Below, piece after piece: positions 7,896 through 15,440 of a stretch of 17,545 nucleotides of DNA (positions are counted from its first letter, which is position 1; the number at the start of each line of letters is the position of its first letter). Below the pieces are notes generated by a model. That model ran no database searches. It had not been told where the DNA came from and saw only the letters and a list, made by a program, of their open reading frames with translations. This DNA comes from a bacterium. Its GTDB lineage: Bacteria; Gemmatimonadota; Gemmatimonadetes; Gemmatimonadales; Gemmatimonadaceae. The stretch spans positions 1-17,545 of the forward strand of contig JAJZRK010000047.1 in assembly GCA_021802745.1 (NCBI GenBank), written 5' to 3'. The position numbers and the translations under genes are program-made.

Positions 7896-7999
7896 TCGGA
7901 CGCGGGGCACGCACCAAAGACGCCGCACCGTCAGCGGGAAACTTACGGCCCCGCTACGAGATGCGCCAAACGCCGCGCGCCCCCGTCCTTCGCTGTAGC

Positions 8000-8016
8000 G
8001 GAATCGTTACGATTCC
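8000..8016. promoter_or_regulatory. Perfect inverted repeat between rhomboid and phosphate operon
   Basis: GGAATCG (8000-8006), TTA, CGATTCC (8010-8016): 7-bp arms around a 3-nt centre. It lies 21 bp past the rhomboid stop and about 155 bp upstream of the phosphate operon. Without a T-run it is more like a protein-binding operator than a terminator. Both readings are inference. Confidence 0.4.
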
Positions 8017-8036
8017 AGAACGAACGCAGCCCCGCG

Positions 8037-8816
8037 CTACCTCAGCGCGTCGAACTCGTGCTGCGCCAAGAGGTTCTCCCGCCGCCGCTGGGCCAGCACG
8101 GGATTCTCGAAGAGCCTCGCCAGCAGCACGCCGGCCAGGAAGCCCCCCACGTGCGCCCAGACCGCCACGCCCCCCGCAATTTCGGGACTCGGCGACGCCA
8201 GTTCCGGGAGGCCGCTCAGCAACTGCAGCCCAAACCAGTAGAGCAGCACGAGCCAGGCCGGGATCGGAATGACCTTGAAGAAGAGCAGGAAGAAGAAGAG
8301 CATGCGCACCCGCACCTTGGGGAACAGCACCAGGTACGCCCCCATCACCCCCGAAATCGCCCCCGACGCACCCACTGTGGGCACGGGCGAGCGTGGGTCC
8401 ACGGCCACGTGCACCGCGGCCGCCGCGAGTCCGCAGAGGAGGTAGAAGGCGAGAAAGCGCCGCCGCCCGATGACGTCCTCGACGTTGTTCCCGAAGACCC
8501 ACAGGAACAGCGCATTGCCGAGGATGTGCATCCACCCGCCGTGCAGGAACATCGAGAGCAGCGGCGTCAGCAGGTTGATCCGCTGGTTGTCTATGACGCA
8601 CGCCAGGTCGGGACCGATGGGGACGCCCAGGCCCAGCGGCGCGAGCCGCGTCAGCTCGCCCGGCACCATGCCGAGGTTGCACACGCTCGAAGCAAGCAGG
8701 GCCTGGTCGAATCCCGCCCCCTGCACGAGCACCCACACGGCGAACATCGTGACGAGAAGGAAGATCGTCACGACCGGGACACGCACCGTCGGGTTCTCGT
8801 CGCCGAGTGGAATCAT
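8037..8816 (-). CDS. Rhomboid-family intramembrane serine protease
   Basis: A 259-residue membrane protein with the rhomboid catalytic dyad: Ser151 in GASGAISG (149-156) and His222 in WAHVGGFLAG (220-229). The preceding HGGWMHILGNALFLWVFG (92-109) carries the conserved H-x3-H-x3-N region whose Asn (N101) helps the oxyanion hole. Hydrophobic segments at about 13-33, 83-108, 120-138, 146-165, 172-200 and 217-236 make a six-helix core plausible. It would cleave transmembrane substrates, not identifiable here. The ATG at 8816 has no Shine-Dalgarno; the N-terminus MIPLGDENPT is like those of many rhomboids. It is divergent from dnaK and is a single-gene unit on the left strand. Confidence 0.92.
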   Translation of the reverse strand: MIPLGDENPTVRVPVVTIFLLVTMFAVWVLVQGAGFDQALLASSVCNLGMVPGELTRLAPLGLGVPIGPDLACVIDNQRINLLTPLLSMFLHGGWMHILGNALFLWVFGNNVEDVIGRRRFLAFYLLCGLAAAAVHVAVDPRSPVPTVGASGAISGVMGAYLVLFPKVRVRMLFFFLLFFKVIPIPAWLVLLYWFGLQLLSGLPELASPSPEIAGGVAVWAHVGGFLAGVLLARLFENPVLAQRRRENLLAQHEFDALR

Positions 8817-9187
8817 CTAGGGGCGGAGTGGGGCAAAATACGACAGAGTACGACAGCGCAAACAGACGTACCCTGACTTTACGGGTCGGCCCATGGTCCT
8901 CGCGAGACGACCCAAGCTAGCCGGATCGCTGATACTGCGTTAGACGCTTTTCCCTCCCCCAGTGGTTTCACAACCCTGCCTTTCCTGCACCTCATGATCT
9001 CGCAAGTTGTTGTCCTGCCAATAGTAACGCGCCGCTTGCCACAATTGCCGTCAATTCGGCAGGGTATTCGTGGCCCCACCCTTGCCTGATAGTTGGGGCA
9101 GTCCGGCGAAACCGGCCGCCCTGACGCGTCGTCGGGGACCTCTGCGGCGCGGTGGCCGTGCGACCTTCTTACTGAAACGAGGACCAG
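8817..9187. other. 371-bp intergenic region between divergent rhomboid and dnaK genes
   Basis: No coding sequence or RNA gene is recognisable. Near the rhomboid end there is a short direct repeat, TACGACAG twice, 10 bp apart (8839-8857 area). On the leftward strand TATTTT could serve as a -10 for rhomboid. Toward dnaK a small stem TGCCG/CGGCA occurs at about 9045-9060. No CIRCE element (TTAGCACTC-N9-GAGTGCTAA), HspR-type element or convincing heat-shock promoter was seen, so how dnaK is regulated is not evident. dnaK itself has GAGGA at 9179-9183. Confidence 0.5.
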
Positions 9188-11116
9188 ATGGCAGACAAGG
9201 TCATTGGCATTGATCTGGGGACCACGAACTCCGTGGTCGCCGTGATGGAGGGAGGCGATCCCGTCGTCATCCCCAACGCCGAGGGTGGGCGCACCACGCC
9301 GTCGGTGGTCGGCTTCACGAAGGACGGCGAACGGCTCGTGGGGCAGATCGCCAAGCGGCAGGCGGTGACCAACCCGGCGAACACCGTCTTCTCGATCAAG
9401 CGCTTCATGGGCCGCAAGACGTCCGAGGCCACCGAGGAGCAGAAGCGCGTGCCCTACAAGGTCATGCGCGGCGCCAACGACGTGGTGATGGTCGAGGTGC
9501 AGGGCAAGACGTACTCGCCCCCCGAGATCTCGGCGATGATCCTGCAGAAGATGAAGCAGACCGCCGAGGACTACCTGGGACAGGGCGTGACGCGCGCGGT
9601 CGTCACCGTGCCGGCCTATTTCAACGACTCGCAGCGCCAGGCCACCAAGGATGCGGGCAAGATCGCCGGCCTCGACGTGCTGCGCATCATCAACGAGCCC
9701 ACGGCGGCCGCGCTCGCGTACGGCCTCGACAAGAAGGGGAAGAAGGACGAGAAGGTCGCCGTCTTCGACCTTGGCGGCGGCACGTACGACATCTCGGTGC
9801 TCGAGCTCTACGAAGTGGACGGCTCCAAGCAGTTCGAGGTGAAGTCCACCAACGGCGACACGCACCTCGGCGGCGACGACTTCGACCAGCGCATCATCGA
9901 GTGGCTGGTGGCGGAGTTCAAGAAGGACCAGGCGATTGACCTCTCCAAGGACCCGATGGCCCTCCAGCGCCTGAAGGAAGCGGCGGAGAAGGCCAAGATC
10001 GAGCTGTCGGGGACGCAGAGCACCGACATCAACCTGCCGTTCATCACGGCGGACCAGTCGGGGCCCAAGCACCTCAACTACCAGATGACGCGCGCCAAGT
10101 TCGAGCAGCTGGTGGACGACCTCATCCAGCGCACGCTCGAGCCCATGAAGCAGGCGCTCAAGGACGCCGGCCTGCAGCCGGGCGAGATAGACGAGGTGCT
10201 GCTCGTCGGCGGCTCGACGCGCATCCCGAAGGTGCAGGAAGTGGTGAAGGGCTACTTCGGCAAGGAGCCCAACAAGGGCGTCAACCCCGACGAAGTCGTC
10301 GCCGTCGGCGCGGCCATCCAGGGGGCGGTGCTCACCGGCGAGCAGAAGGACGTGCTGCTCCTCGACGTGACCCCGCTGTCGCTGGGCATCGAGACGCTGG
10401 GCGGCGTCACCACCGTGCTCATTCCGCGCAACACGACGATCCCGACCAAGAAGTCGGAGATCTTCTCCACGGCCGACGACAACCAGACGACGGTGGAGAT
10501 CCACGTGCTGCAGGGCGAGCGCGAGCTGGCGCTGCACAACAAGACGATCGGCAAGTTCCAGCTCACAGGCATTCCGCCGGCACCGCGCGGCACGCCGCAG
10601 GTGGAGGTGACGTTCGACATTGACGCCAACGGCATCTTGCACGTGACGGCGCGCGACAAGGCGACCGGCAAGGAGCAGAAGATCCGCATCGAGGCGTCGA
10701 GCGGGCTGTCGGACGCCGAGATTGACCGCATGGTCAAGGACGCGGAGAAGAACGCGGCCGAGGACAAGGCGCGCCGCGAGGAGATTGACACGCGCAACCG
10801 CCTCGACTCGATGACGTACGAGGTGGAGAAGAACGCCAAGGAGTGGGGCGACAAGGTGCCGGCCGAGCTCAAGACGCGCCTCGACCAGGCCGTGGAGCGC
10901 GCCCGCAAGGCGCACCGCGGCGAGGACTTCAACGAGGTGAAGGCGGCGCTCGAGGAGCTCAACGCGGCGTTCCAGGCCGCGGGGCGGTCATTCTACGAGC
11001 AGCAGCAGGCGGCCAGCGAGCCCCCGCCGGCGGGGGCCGACGCGCCGGCCGCCGAGAAGAAGGATGACGGCGTGGCGGACGCGGACTACGAGATCGTGGA
11101 CGAGAAGAAGGCGTAG
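9188..11116 (+). CDS. dnaK: Chaperone protein DnaK (Hsp70)
   Basis: A 642-residue Hsp70, near the family's usual 610-640. The N-terminal ATPase domain has [18 protein letters not shown] (phosphate loop 1), K71 in [10 protein letters not shown] (catalytic lysine), [26 protein letters not shown] and [14 protein letters not shown]. The substrate-binding domain starts after the [14 protein letters not shown] linker region. A helical lid follows and the tail ends in [12 protein letters not shown], the usual acidic C-terminus. It binds exposed hydrophobic segments of unfolded proteins in the cytosol in an ATP cycle driven by DnaJ and GrpE. Neither cochaperone gene is in this window, unlike the common grpE-dnaK-dnaJ operon. 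GAGGA lies 4 nt before the ATG. It is followed by an unusual tandem-repeat hairpin and then htrA. Confidence 0.98.
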   Translation: MADKVIGIDLGTTNSVVAVMEGGDPVVIPNAEGGRTTPSVVGFTKDGERLVGQIAKRQAVTNPANTVFSIKRFMGRKTSEATEEQKRVPYKVMRGANDVVMVEVQGKTYSPPEISAMILQKMKQTAEDYLGQGVTRAVVTVPAYFNDSQRQATKDAGKIAGLDVLRIINEPTAAALAYGLDKKGKKDEKVAVFDLGGGTYDISVLELYEVDGSKQFEVKSTNGDTHLGGDDFDQRIIEWLVAEFKKDQAIDLSKDPMALQRLKEAAEKAKIELSGTQSTDINLPFITADQSGPKHLNYQMTRAKFEQLVDDLIQRTLEPMKQALKDAGLQPGEIDEVLLVGGSTRIPKVQEVVKGYFGKEPNKGVNPDEVVAVGAAIQGAVLTGEQKDVLLLDVTPLSLGIETLGGVTTVLIPRNTTIPTKKSEIFSTADDNQTTVEIHVLQGERELALHNKTIGKFQLTGIPPAPRGTPQVEVTFDIDANGILHVTARDKATGKEQKIRIEASSGLSDAEIDRMVKDAEKNAAEDKARREEIDTRNRLDSMTYEVEKNAKEWGDKVPAELKTRLDQAVERARKAHRGEDFNEVKAALEELNAAFQAAGRSFYEQQQAASEPPPAGADAPAAEKKDDGVADADYEIVDEKKA

Positions 11117-11127
11117 GGTGGGTTGAC

Positions 11128-11246
11128 GGCAGATGTGAGATGTGAGATGTGAGATGTGAGATGAGAGGGAGAGGGGCTGATCAGGTCGCGTAACGCCCCC
11201 CACCGAGCGCGAGCTCCCATCTCCCATCTCCCATCTCCCATCTGCC
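11128..11246 (+). repeat. Tandem 7-mer arrays arranged as a 33-bp inverted repeat after dnaK
   Basis: Four perfect copies of AGATGTG (11131-11158) plus a degenerate fifth (11159-11165) begin 14 bp after the dnaK stop. Four perfect copies of CTCCCAT (11214-11241) follow after a GC-rich core. Arms 11128-11160 and 11214-11246 are inverted complements at 29 of 33 positions. All four mismatches fall at the same position of each heptad (T in the left arm where G would pair). The 53-bp core (11161-11213) contains the palindrome CTGATCAG and a GGGGC/GCCCC pair. The whole would fold as a long interrupted hairpin in the dnaK 3' region, so it may act in transcript termination or stability. Confidence 0.85.
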
Positions 11247-11251
11247 TCCAG

Positions 11252-11280
11252 GGAACCTACACCACCCCTCGGCTGTCTAA
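11252..11280 (+). promoter_or_regulatory. ECF (sigma-E-like) promoter upstream of htrA
   Basis: GGAACCT (11252-11258), a 16-bp spacer and GTCTAA (11275-11280). This closely resembles the extracytoplasmic-function sigma factor pattern (GGAACTT, about 16 bp, GTCTGA in E. coli sigma-E). It lies 33 bp before the htrA ATG and would give a leader of roughly 25-30 nt. E. coli degP is a known sigma-E target, so the position is biologically sensible. Confidence 0.55.
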
Positions 11281-11313
11281 GCAATCGTCTCCAGAAACGG
11301 TTACTGTACGCTT

Positions 11314-12855
11314 ATGTCCCTCCATTTCTCCCGTTCCAAGCTGGCGGCCATCGCCGCCTCCGCCTTCATTGGCGGTGTCTTCTTCGCCTCCTCGCTCGAC
11401 TGGACGCAGGGCCTCTTCGCGCAGGGCGGCGGCAAGGTCAAGACCGAAGTGGCCGCCCCCCTGCCGGCCGGTGCACCCAGCGAGGGCTTCGCCGCAATCG
11501 CCGAGCGCGTGACCCCGGCGGTCGTGTCCATCCAGGCCGAGCGCGACGCCCGACGGGCGCGTCCCAACACGCCGCAGCGCCGCAACGTCCCGCCGGGCTT
11601 CGAGGAGTTCTTCAACCAGCTCGACCCGCGCAGCCAGGGTCCCTCGGAATCGTCCGGCTCGGGCTTCATTGTCAGCAAGGACGGCTACATCCTCACCAAC
11701 AACCACGTGGTGGAGGGTGCCGACCGCGTGAAGGTGCTGATGAGCGACCGGCGCGAGTTCAAGGCCAGGATCGTCGGCCGCGACCCGCAGACCGACGTGG
11801 CCGTGCTCAAGATTGACGCCAGCGGCCTTCCCACGGTCGGGCTGGGCGACGACCAGAAGCTGCGCATCGGCGAGTGGGTGGTGGCCATCGGCAATCCGCT
11901 GGGGCTCAACTTCACGGTGACCGCCGGCATCGTCAGCGCCAAAGGGCGCGGCAACGAACTGTCCGGGCTGAACCGCGACACGTACGCCATCACCGACTTC
12001 ATCCAGACCGACGCGGCGATCAACCCGGGCAACTCGGGCGGGCCGCTGATGAACACGCGCGGCGAGGTGATCGGCATCAACTCGGCGATCGCCAGCCAGA
12101 CGGGGTTCTATTCGGGCTACGGCTTCGCCATCCCGATCACGCTGGCCAAGACGGTGATGGACGACATCGTGGCGCACGGCCGCGTGCGGCGCGCGATCCT
12201 CGGCATCACCATCAACGACGTGAACGCCGAAGACGCCGCGGTGGCGGGCCTTAAGGAAATCGCCGGCGCCAAGGTGGGCGGCTTCAGCGGCGACGATTCG
12301 CCGTCGCGCAAGGCCGGCCTCGAGCCGGGCGACATCATCGTGCGCGTGGACGGCAAGGACGTGGACCGTGTCTCGACGCTCCAGCGCCTGGTGCGCATGC
12401 ACCAGCCCGGCGAGACGATCAATGTGGACGTCGTGCGCTACGGCGAGCGCAAGAACTTCCGCATCAAGCTCGGCGAGGCGCCGGCAGAGGCGGCGCAGGT
12501 GGCCAGCAACGACGACTCGCCCGCCGCCAGCGAGACCGTCACGAACGCGAAGCTCGGGGTCAGCCTCGAGGCGGTCACGCCCGAGGTGGCGAAGGCCAAC
12601 GACATCGCCGAGCAGTACCGCGGCCTGCGTGTGCTGACCGTCGAGGCGGGGGGCCCGTCGGCCGACAAGCTGCTGCGGAACGACGTCATCGTCCGGGTCA
12701 TCCGCCCGGAGCCCGCGACGACCATCCGCACGGCGGCCGACCTGCAGAAGGTGCTCTCGCGCATGAAGGACGGCGACTACATCAGCCTGCTGGTCTATTC
12801 GCAGACGCAGAGCGGGCCGGGAACACGGGTCGTGAATATCAGGATTGGTGAATAG
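11314..12855 (+). CDS. htrA: Do-like periplasmic serine protease HtrA/DegP
   Basis: A 513-residue S1C-family protease/chaperone. Residues 1-36 form a signal peptide or membrane anchor (basic start, then KLAAIAASAFIGGVFFA), so the enzyme acts in the periplasm. The trypsin-like domain (about 58-285) holds the triad His131 (TNNHVVEGA), Asp161 (QTDVAVLKI) and Ser241 (NPGNSGGPL). A PDZ domain follows at about 296-388, with the GLEPGDIIVRVDGKDV motif at 335-350. A second, more divergent PDZ-like domain lies at about 413-511. It degrades or refolds misfolded envelope proteins. The Shine-Dalgarno is weak; the ATG at 11314 is the only start giving the export signal. An ECF-type promoter precedes it and an 11-bp repeat array begins right at its stop codon. 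Confidence 0.95.
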   Translation: MSLHFSRSKLAAIAASAFIGGVFFASSLDWTQGLFAQGGGKVKTEVAAPLPAGAPSEGFAAIAERVTPAVVSIQAERDARRARPNTPQRRNVPPGFEEFFNQLDPRSQGPSESSGSGFIVSKDGYILTNNHVVEGADRVKVLMSDRREFKARIVGRDPQTDVAVLKIDASGLPTVGLGDDQKLRIGEWVVAIGNPLGLNFTVTAGIVSAKGRGNELSGLNRDTYAITDFIQTDAAINPGNSGGPLMNTRGEVIGINSAIASQTGFYSGYGFAIPITLAKTVMDDIVAHGRVRRAILGITINDVNAEDAAVAGLKEIAGAKVGGFSGDDSPSRKAGLEPGDIIVRVDGKDVDRVSTLQRLVRMHQPGETINVDVVRYGERKNFRIKLGEAPAEAAQVASNDDSPAASETVTNAKLGVSLEAVTPEVAKANDIAEQYRGLRVLTVEAGGPSADKLLRNDVIVRVIRPEPATTIRTAADLQKVLSRMKDGDYISLLVYSQTQSGPGTRVVNIRIGE

Positions 12856-12910
12856 AGAAACAACAGAGAGACAACAGAGAGACAACAGAGGGACAACAGA
12901 GAAACAACAG
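12856..12910 (+). repeat. 11-bp tandem repeat array, copy 1 (after htrA)
   Basis: Five contiguous 11-mers starting at the base after the htrA stop: AGAAACAACAG, AGAGACAACAG, AGAGACAACAG, AGGGACAACAG, AGAAACAACAG. The last seven bases of the unit (ACAACAG) are invariant and variation is confined to the purines at positions 2-4. There is no T on this strand. The array runs directly into a GC-rich hairpin. Confidence 0.92.
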
Positions 12911-12945
12911 AGGGCGCGGGGGCGACAGGCTCCGCGCCCCTGCCT
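12911..12945 (+). terminator. Probable htrA terminator hairpin
   Basis: GGGCGCGG (12912-12919) pairs with CCGCGCCC (12932-12939) around a 12-nt loop, right after the 11-bp array. Only a short T-run (TTT at 12945-12947) follows, so termination may be partial or factor-assisted. Confidence 0.5.
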
Positions 12946-12975
12946 TTGACGGGACGGCTTGGGGTGTTCTACCTT
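12946..12975 (+). promoter_or_regulatory. Promoter of the tRNA-Leu gene
   Basis: TTGACG (12946-12951, 5 of 6 to the -35 consensus), an 18-bp spacer and TACCTT (12970-12975). This places the start of transcription within a few bases of the tRNA 5' end at 12984. The -10 is weak, but the location fits a stand-alone tRNA unit. Confidence 0.5.
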
Positions 12976-12983
12976 GCGTGGAC

Positions 12984-13065
12984 GCGAGAGTGGCGAAACT
13001 GGCAGACGCGCTGGACTTAGGATCCAGTGGGGTAACCCTTGCGGGTTCGAGTCCCGCCTCTCGCA
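12984..13065 (+). tRNA. tRNA-Leu (anticodon UAG)
   Basis: The 82-nt class II cloverleaf can be folded by eye. The acceptor stem is GCGAGAG / CTCTCGC with discriminator A13065. The anticodon stem is CTGGA/TCCAG with loop CTTAGGA, anticodon TAG at 13018-13020. The long variable arm is TGGGGTAACCCTT and the T arm is GCGGG-TTCGAGT-CCCGC. It decodes CUA and other CUN leucine codons. The 3' CCA is not encoded and must be added by CCA-adding enzyme. It is an isolated tRNA gene, bracketed on both sides by the 11-bp repeat arrays. Confidence 0.96.
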
Positions 13066-13074
13066 TGGAAGCAG

Positions 13075-13118
13075 AGAGACAACAGAGAAACAACAGAGAG
13101 ACAACAGAAAGACAACAG
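13075..13118 (+). repeat. 11-bp tandem repeat array, copy 2 (after tRNA-Leu)
   Basis: Four contiguous units, AGAGACAACAG, AGAAACAACAG, AGAGACAACAG and AAAGACAACAG, starting 9 bp after the tRNA 3' end. They are followed by AGGG, as in the other arrays. This array is the left arm of the inverted repeat described separately. Confidence 0.92.
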
Positions 13119-13218
13119 AGGGATAGGTGATTGCGGGGCAATGGGTTGGCTGGTGCTGGCAAGGCGGCCTGGTGACCCCCCCGCTCTGTTGTCTCTCTGT
13201 TGTCTCTCTGTTGTTTTT
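13086..13218 (+). repeat. 35-bp inverted repeat built of 11-mers around a 63-bp core
   Basis: The left arm 13086-13120 and right arm 13184-13218 are complementary at 33 of 35 positions, and one of the two exceptions would be a G-U pair in RNA. The right arm is three inverted units (CTGTTGTCTCT twice, then CTGTTGTTTTT). The core 13121-13183 also holds GCGGGG (13133-13138) opposite CCCCGC (13179-13184). The right arm ends in a T-rich run (GTTTTTCTTC), so the RNA would look like a very long intrinsic terminator for the tRNA transcript. Confidence 0.85.
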
Positions 13219-13270
13219 CTTCGAGACATTCCATTTGCGGCCACTACGCCCTAATTTCTTTCTATAGTTG

Positions 13271-13303
13271 CCCCGCCGCCTTCCCGGGTGGCGGGGAATT
13301 TTT
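13271..13303 (+). terminator. Intrinsic terminator between tRNA-Leu and tig
   Basis: CCCCGCC (13271-13277) pairs with GGCGGGG (13290-13296) across a 12-nt loop and is followed by AATTTTT. This is the best intrinsic terminator in the window. It faces right and lies 38 bp before the tig start. It would stop transcription from the tRNA side, or act as an attenuator if the tig promoter lies upstream of it. Confidence 0.65.
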
Positions 13304-13340
13304 CCCTGTGCCTAATTCGCCGAAGGTCGGCCGATAAGAA

Positions 13341-14585
13341 ATGGATATCCAGATCACCAGCACGAAGTCAGAAGGCGCCGAGCGCCGCATTCAGGTGGCC
13401 GTCCCCGGGACGACGGTCAAGGACGCCAAGAAGCGCGCCGCCCACCGCGTGGCGCAGCAGGTGCGCCTCCCGGGGTTTCGGGTCGGCAAGGCGCCGGCGG
13501 CGATGGTCGAGAAGAAGTTCGCCGATGTCATTCAGCAGGAAGCGCTCGAAGCGGTGATGCGCGACGCGTACCAGGCGGTCATCGAGCAGGAGAAGCTCAA
13601 GCTGGTGACGCAGCCGCACGCCCACGACGTGAAGTTCGCCGATGACGAGGCGCTGTCGTTCGAACTGCACTGCGAGGTGCAGCCCGACGTGACGCTCGCC
13701 CACGTCTCGGGCTTCCAGGTGAAGCGGCCGGCCTCGACGGTCACCAATGAGCAGGTGAAGGATCAGATCGAGCAGATGCGCGACCAGCGCGCCACGTGGA
13801 CGCCGGTGGAGGAGAAGCCGGCCGAAGGCGACATGGTCGTGGTGATGCTGGCGATGGCGGACGAGGCGGGCGTGCTGCCCGAGGGCAAGGAGTACCGCGT
13901 GGTGCTCGGCGCCGGCCAGGCGATGCCGGCCATCGAGGAGCTGCTCATGGAGCTGACGCCGGGCGGCACGGTGGAGCGCCCGGTGCGCTGGCCCGACGAC
14001 TTCCCCGACGAGGCCCAGCGCGGCAAGACCAAGACGGTGCGCGCCGAGCTGAAGGAAGTGAAGCGCAAGGAAGTGCCGGCGCTCGACGACGCGTGGGCGC
14101 GCGAAATGGGCGACTTCGACTCGCTCGACGCCCTCACCGCCGCCGTGCGCGCCGACCTCGAGGCCAGCGCGCTGCGCGAGGCCGACGCAACGGTGCGCGG
14201 GCTGCTGCTCGACGAGATCATCGGCTCCAATCCGTTCGACGTGCCGCCCTCGTGGATAACGCAGCTGGTGCAGTCGTACGCGCAGGCGTACGGGGTGCCG
14301 GAGGCGGAAATGGAGCGCTTCGTCACCGAGTTCCGCGCGACGGCGGAGCGCCAGGTCCGGCGCGACCTGGTGATCGAGACGATCGCCGAGCGCGAGCGGC
14401 TGACCGCCGGCGAAGCCGACGTGGACGCCAGGATCCAGGAGATGGCGGAAAAGCGCGGCGCCAACCCCGGCCAGGTGTACGCCCAGCTGCAGAAGGCGGG
14501 GCGCCTTCGCGAGATCGAGCGGGGTATTACCGAAGACCGGGTGTTTGCGTGGCTGCTCGAGCGCAACACCGTTGAGCAGGCATAG
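13341..14585 (+). CDS. tig: Trigger factor, ribosome-associated chaperone
   Basis: A 414-residue protein, slightly shorter than E. coli trigger factor (432). The N-terminal ribosome-docking domain carries the signature loop GFRVGKAP (residues 45-52), which binds ribosomal protein uL23 beside the exit tunnel. A central FKBP-like domain follows at about 155-240 ([10 protein letters not shown]...[23 protein letters not shown]), then the helical SurA-like C-terminal arms (about 255-410). It binds nascent chains as they leave the ribosome. The ATG at 13341 lacks a good Shine-Dalgarno (an AAGG lies about 15 nt away), but the N-terminus [19 protein letters not shown] aligns with family starts. It is the first gene of the tig-clpP-clpX-lon series. 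Confidence 0.96.
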   Translation: MDIQITSTKSEGAERRIQVAVPGTTVKDAKKRAAHRVAQQVRLPGFRVGKAPAAMVEKKFADVIQQEALEAVMRDAYQAVIEQEKLKLVTQPHAHDVKFADDEALSFELHCEVQPDVTLAHVSGFQVKRPASTVTNEQVKDQIEQMRDQRATWTPVEEKPAEGDMVVVMLAMADEAGVLPEGKEYRVVLGAGQAMPAIEELLMELTPGGTVERPVRWPDDFPDEAQRGKTKTVRAELKEVKRKEVPALDDAWAREMGDFDSLDALTAAVRADLEASALREADATVRGLLLDEIIGSNPFDVPPSWITQLVQSYAQAYGVPEAEMERFVTEFRATAERQVRRDLVIETIAERERLTAGEADVDARIQEMAEKRGANPGQVYAQLQKAGRLREIERGITEDRVFAWLLERNTVEQA

Positions 14586-14667
14586 CACGCAGGTCACGAT
14601 GCACTCCAGGCCCGGCGGGACCATGAAGCCCTCACGGCCCGACTCCTACGACGAGGACGAGGAACGC

Positions 14668-15306
14668 ATGCCGATCATCCCCAACCCGTACGTGATCGAA
14701 CGGTCGAGCCGCGGCGAGCGCAGCTACGACGTCTATTCGCGCCTGCTGATGGACCGCATCATCTTCCTCGGCACGCCGATCAACGACGACGTGGCGAACA
14801 TGGTGATCGCGCAGCTGCTCTTCCTGGAGGCCGACAACCCCGGGCGCGACATCCACCTGTACATCAACTCGCCGGGCGGCAGCGTGTCGGCGGGGCTGGC
14901 GATGTACGACACGATGCAGTGGCTCAAGTCGCCGGTGAACACGATTTGCATGGGAATGGCGGCGTCCATGGGCTGCTTCCTGCTCGCCGGCGGGAGCAAG
15001 GGCAAGCGCTCGGCGCTGCCCCACGCGCGCATCATGATGCACCAGCCGTCGGGCGGGTCGTCGGGAACGGCGGCCGACATCGAGATCCAGGCGAAGGAGA
15101 TCCTCTACCTCCGGTCGCAGATGAACGAGCTGATGTCCAAGCACACGGGGCGCACGGTGGAGCAGATCGAACGCGATTTCGACCGTGACTTCTACATGTC
15201 GGCCGAGGAGGCCAAGGCGTACGGCATCATTGACCATGTGGTGACGCCGCGCGAACTGGACCCCGAGGCCGTTGCGGCGGTGTCGGCGGTGACGTCCACC
15301 AAGTAG
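14668..15306 (+). CDS. clpP: ATP-dependent Clp protease proteolytic subunit
   Basis: A 212-residue self-compartmentalising serine protease that forms tetradecamers and degrades substrates unfolded by ClpX or ClpA. The N-terminus [32 protein letters not shown] is classic ClpP. The triad is Ser100 (GMAASMG), His125 (MMHQP) and Asp174 (DRDF). The chosen ATG at 14668 has GAGGAC and GAGGA just upstream and matches the length of B. subtilis ClpP. The frame is open further, and ATGs at 14623 and 14599 would add an acidic 15- or 23-residue leader (SYDEDEER), possibly a propeptide as in E. coli. It lies 82 bp after tig and 134 bp before clpX. Confidence 0.96.
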   Translation: MPIIPNPYVIERSSRGERSYDVYSRLLMDRIIFLGTPINDDVANMVIAQLLFLEADNPGRDIHLYINSPGGSVSAGLAMYDTMQWLKSPVNTICMGMAASMGCFLLAGGSKGKRSALPHARIMMHQPSGGSSGTAADIEIQAKEILYLRSQMNELMSKHTGRTVEQIERDFDRDFYMSAEEAKAYGIIDHVVTPRELDPEAVAAVSAVTSTK

Positions 15307-15314
15307 GGCGGCAG

Positions 15315-15339
15315 CAGACGGCGCCGGACGCGCCGTCTG
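15315..15339 (+). terminator. Strong hairpin in the clpP-clpX gap
   Basis: CAGACGGCGC (15315-15324), loop CGGAC, GCGCCGTCTG (15330-15339): a perfect 10-bp stem starting 9 bp after the clpP stop. No T-run follows, so it may be a weak or Rho-assisted terminator, or a 3' stabiliser that sets clpP above clpX in the transcript. Confidence 0.45.
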
Positions 15340-15352
15340 CCGCTGGCAAGTG

Positions 15353-15386
15353 CTTGCTCCCGGCCTGGCCCGGGTGTTACTAGAAG
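15353..15386 (+). promoter_or_regulatory. Weak candidate promoter for clpX
   Basis: TTGCTC, an 18-bp spacer and TACTAG preceded by TGT (extended -10 form), about 55-60 bp before the clpX ATG. Each hexamer matches the consensus at only three positions. It is offered because a strong hairpin separates clpX from clpP. Confidence 0.2.
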
Positions 15387-15440
15387 AGGGGTCGCGCGTC
15401 GAAGGGGCGGCCCCCCAAGGTCCTGAGCGATAGAGGCCCG

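Noticed and set aside
8817..9187. CIRCE or other heat-shock operator upstream of dnaK
   Set aside because: Searched for by eye on both strands; no 9-bp CIRCE arms or sigma-32-type promoter could be supported.
8879..10915. Leftward 678-codon open frame opposite dnaK
   Set aside because: It mirrors dnaK codon structure (leucine/arginine/valine-rich, no recognisable motif). It is an antisense shadow typical of GC-rich genes.
12984..13065. tRNA-Leu as a genomic-island attachment site
   Set aside because: No integrase gene and no duplicated tRNA 3' end were seen downstream within the window.
11257..13104. Leftward 615-codon open frame opposite htrA, starting in the repeat array
   Set aside because: Its first part translates the 11-bp repeats and the tRNA (SLCCFSVVSLL-type strings). 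The rest is the shadow of htrA.
12856..13218. CRISPR-like array
   Set aside because: The 11-bp units are contiguous with no unique spacers, far too short for CRISPR repeats, and no cas genes are present.
13039..13254. Small protein encoded through the tRNA and repeats (71 codons)
   Set aside because: It starts inside the tRNA, translates the repeats, and has no ribosome-binding site.
13368..14624. Leftward 418-codon open frame opposite tig
   Set aside because: Shadow of trigger factor; histidine/arginine/leucine-rich with no motif.
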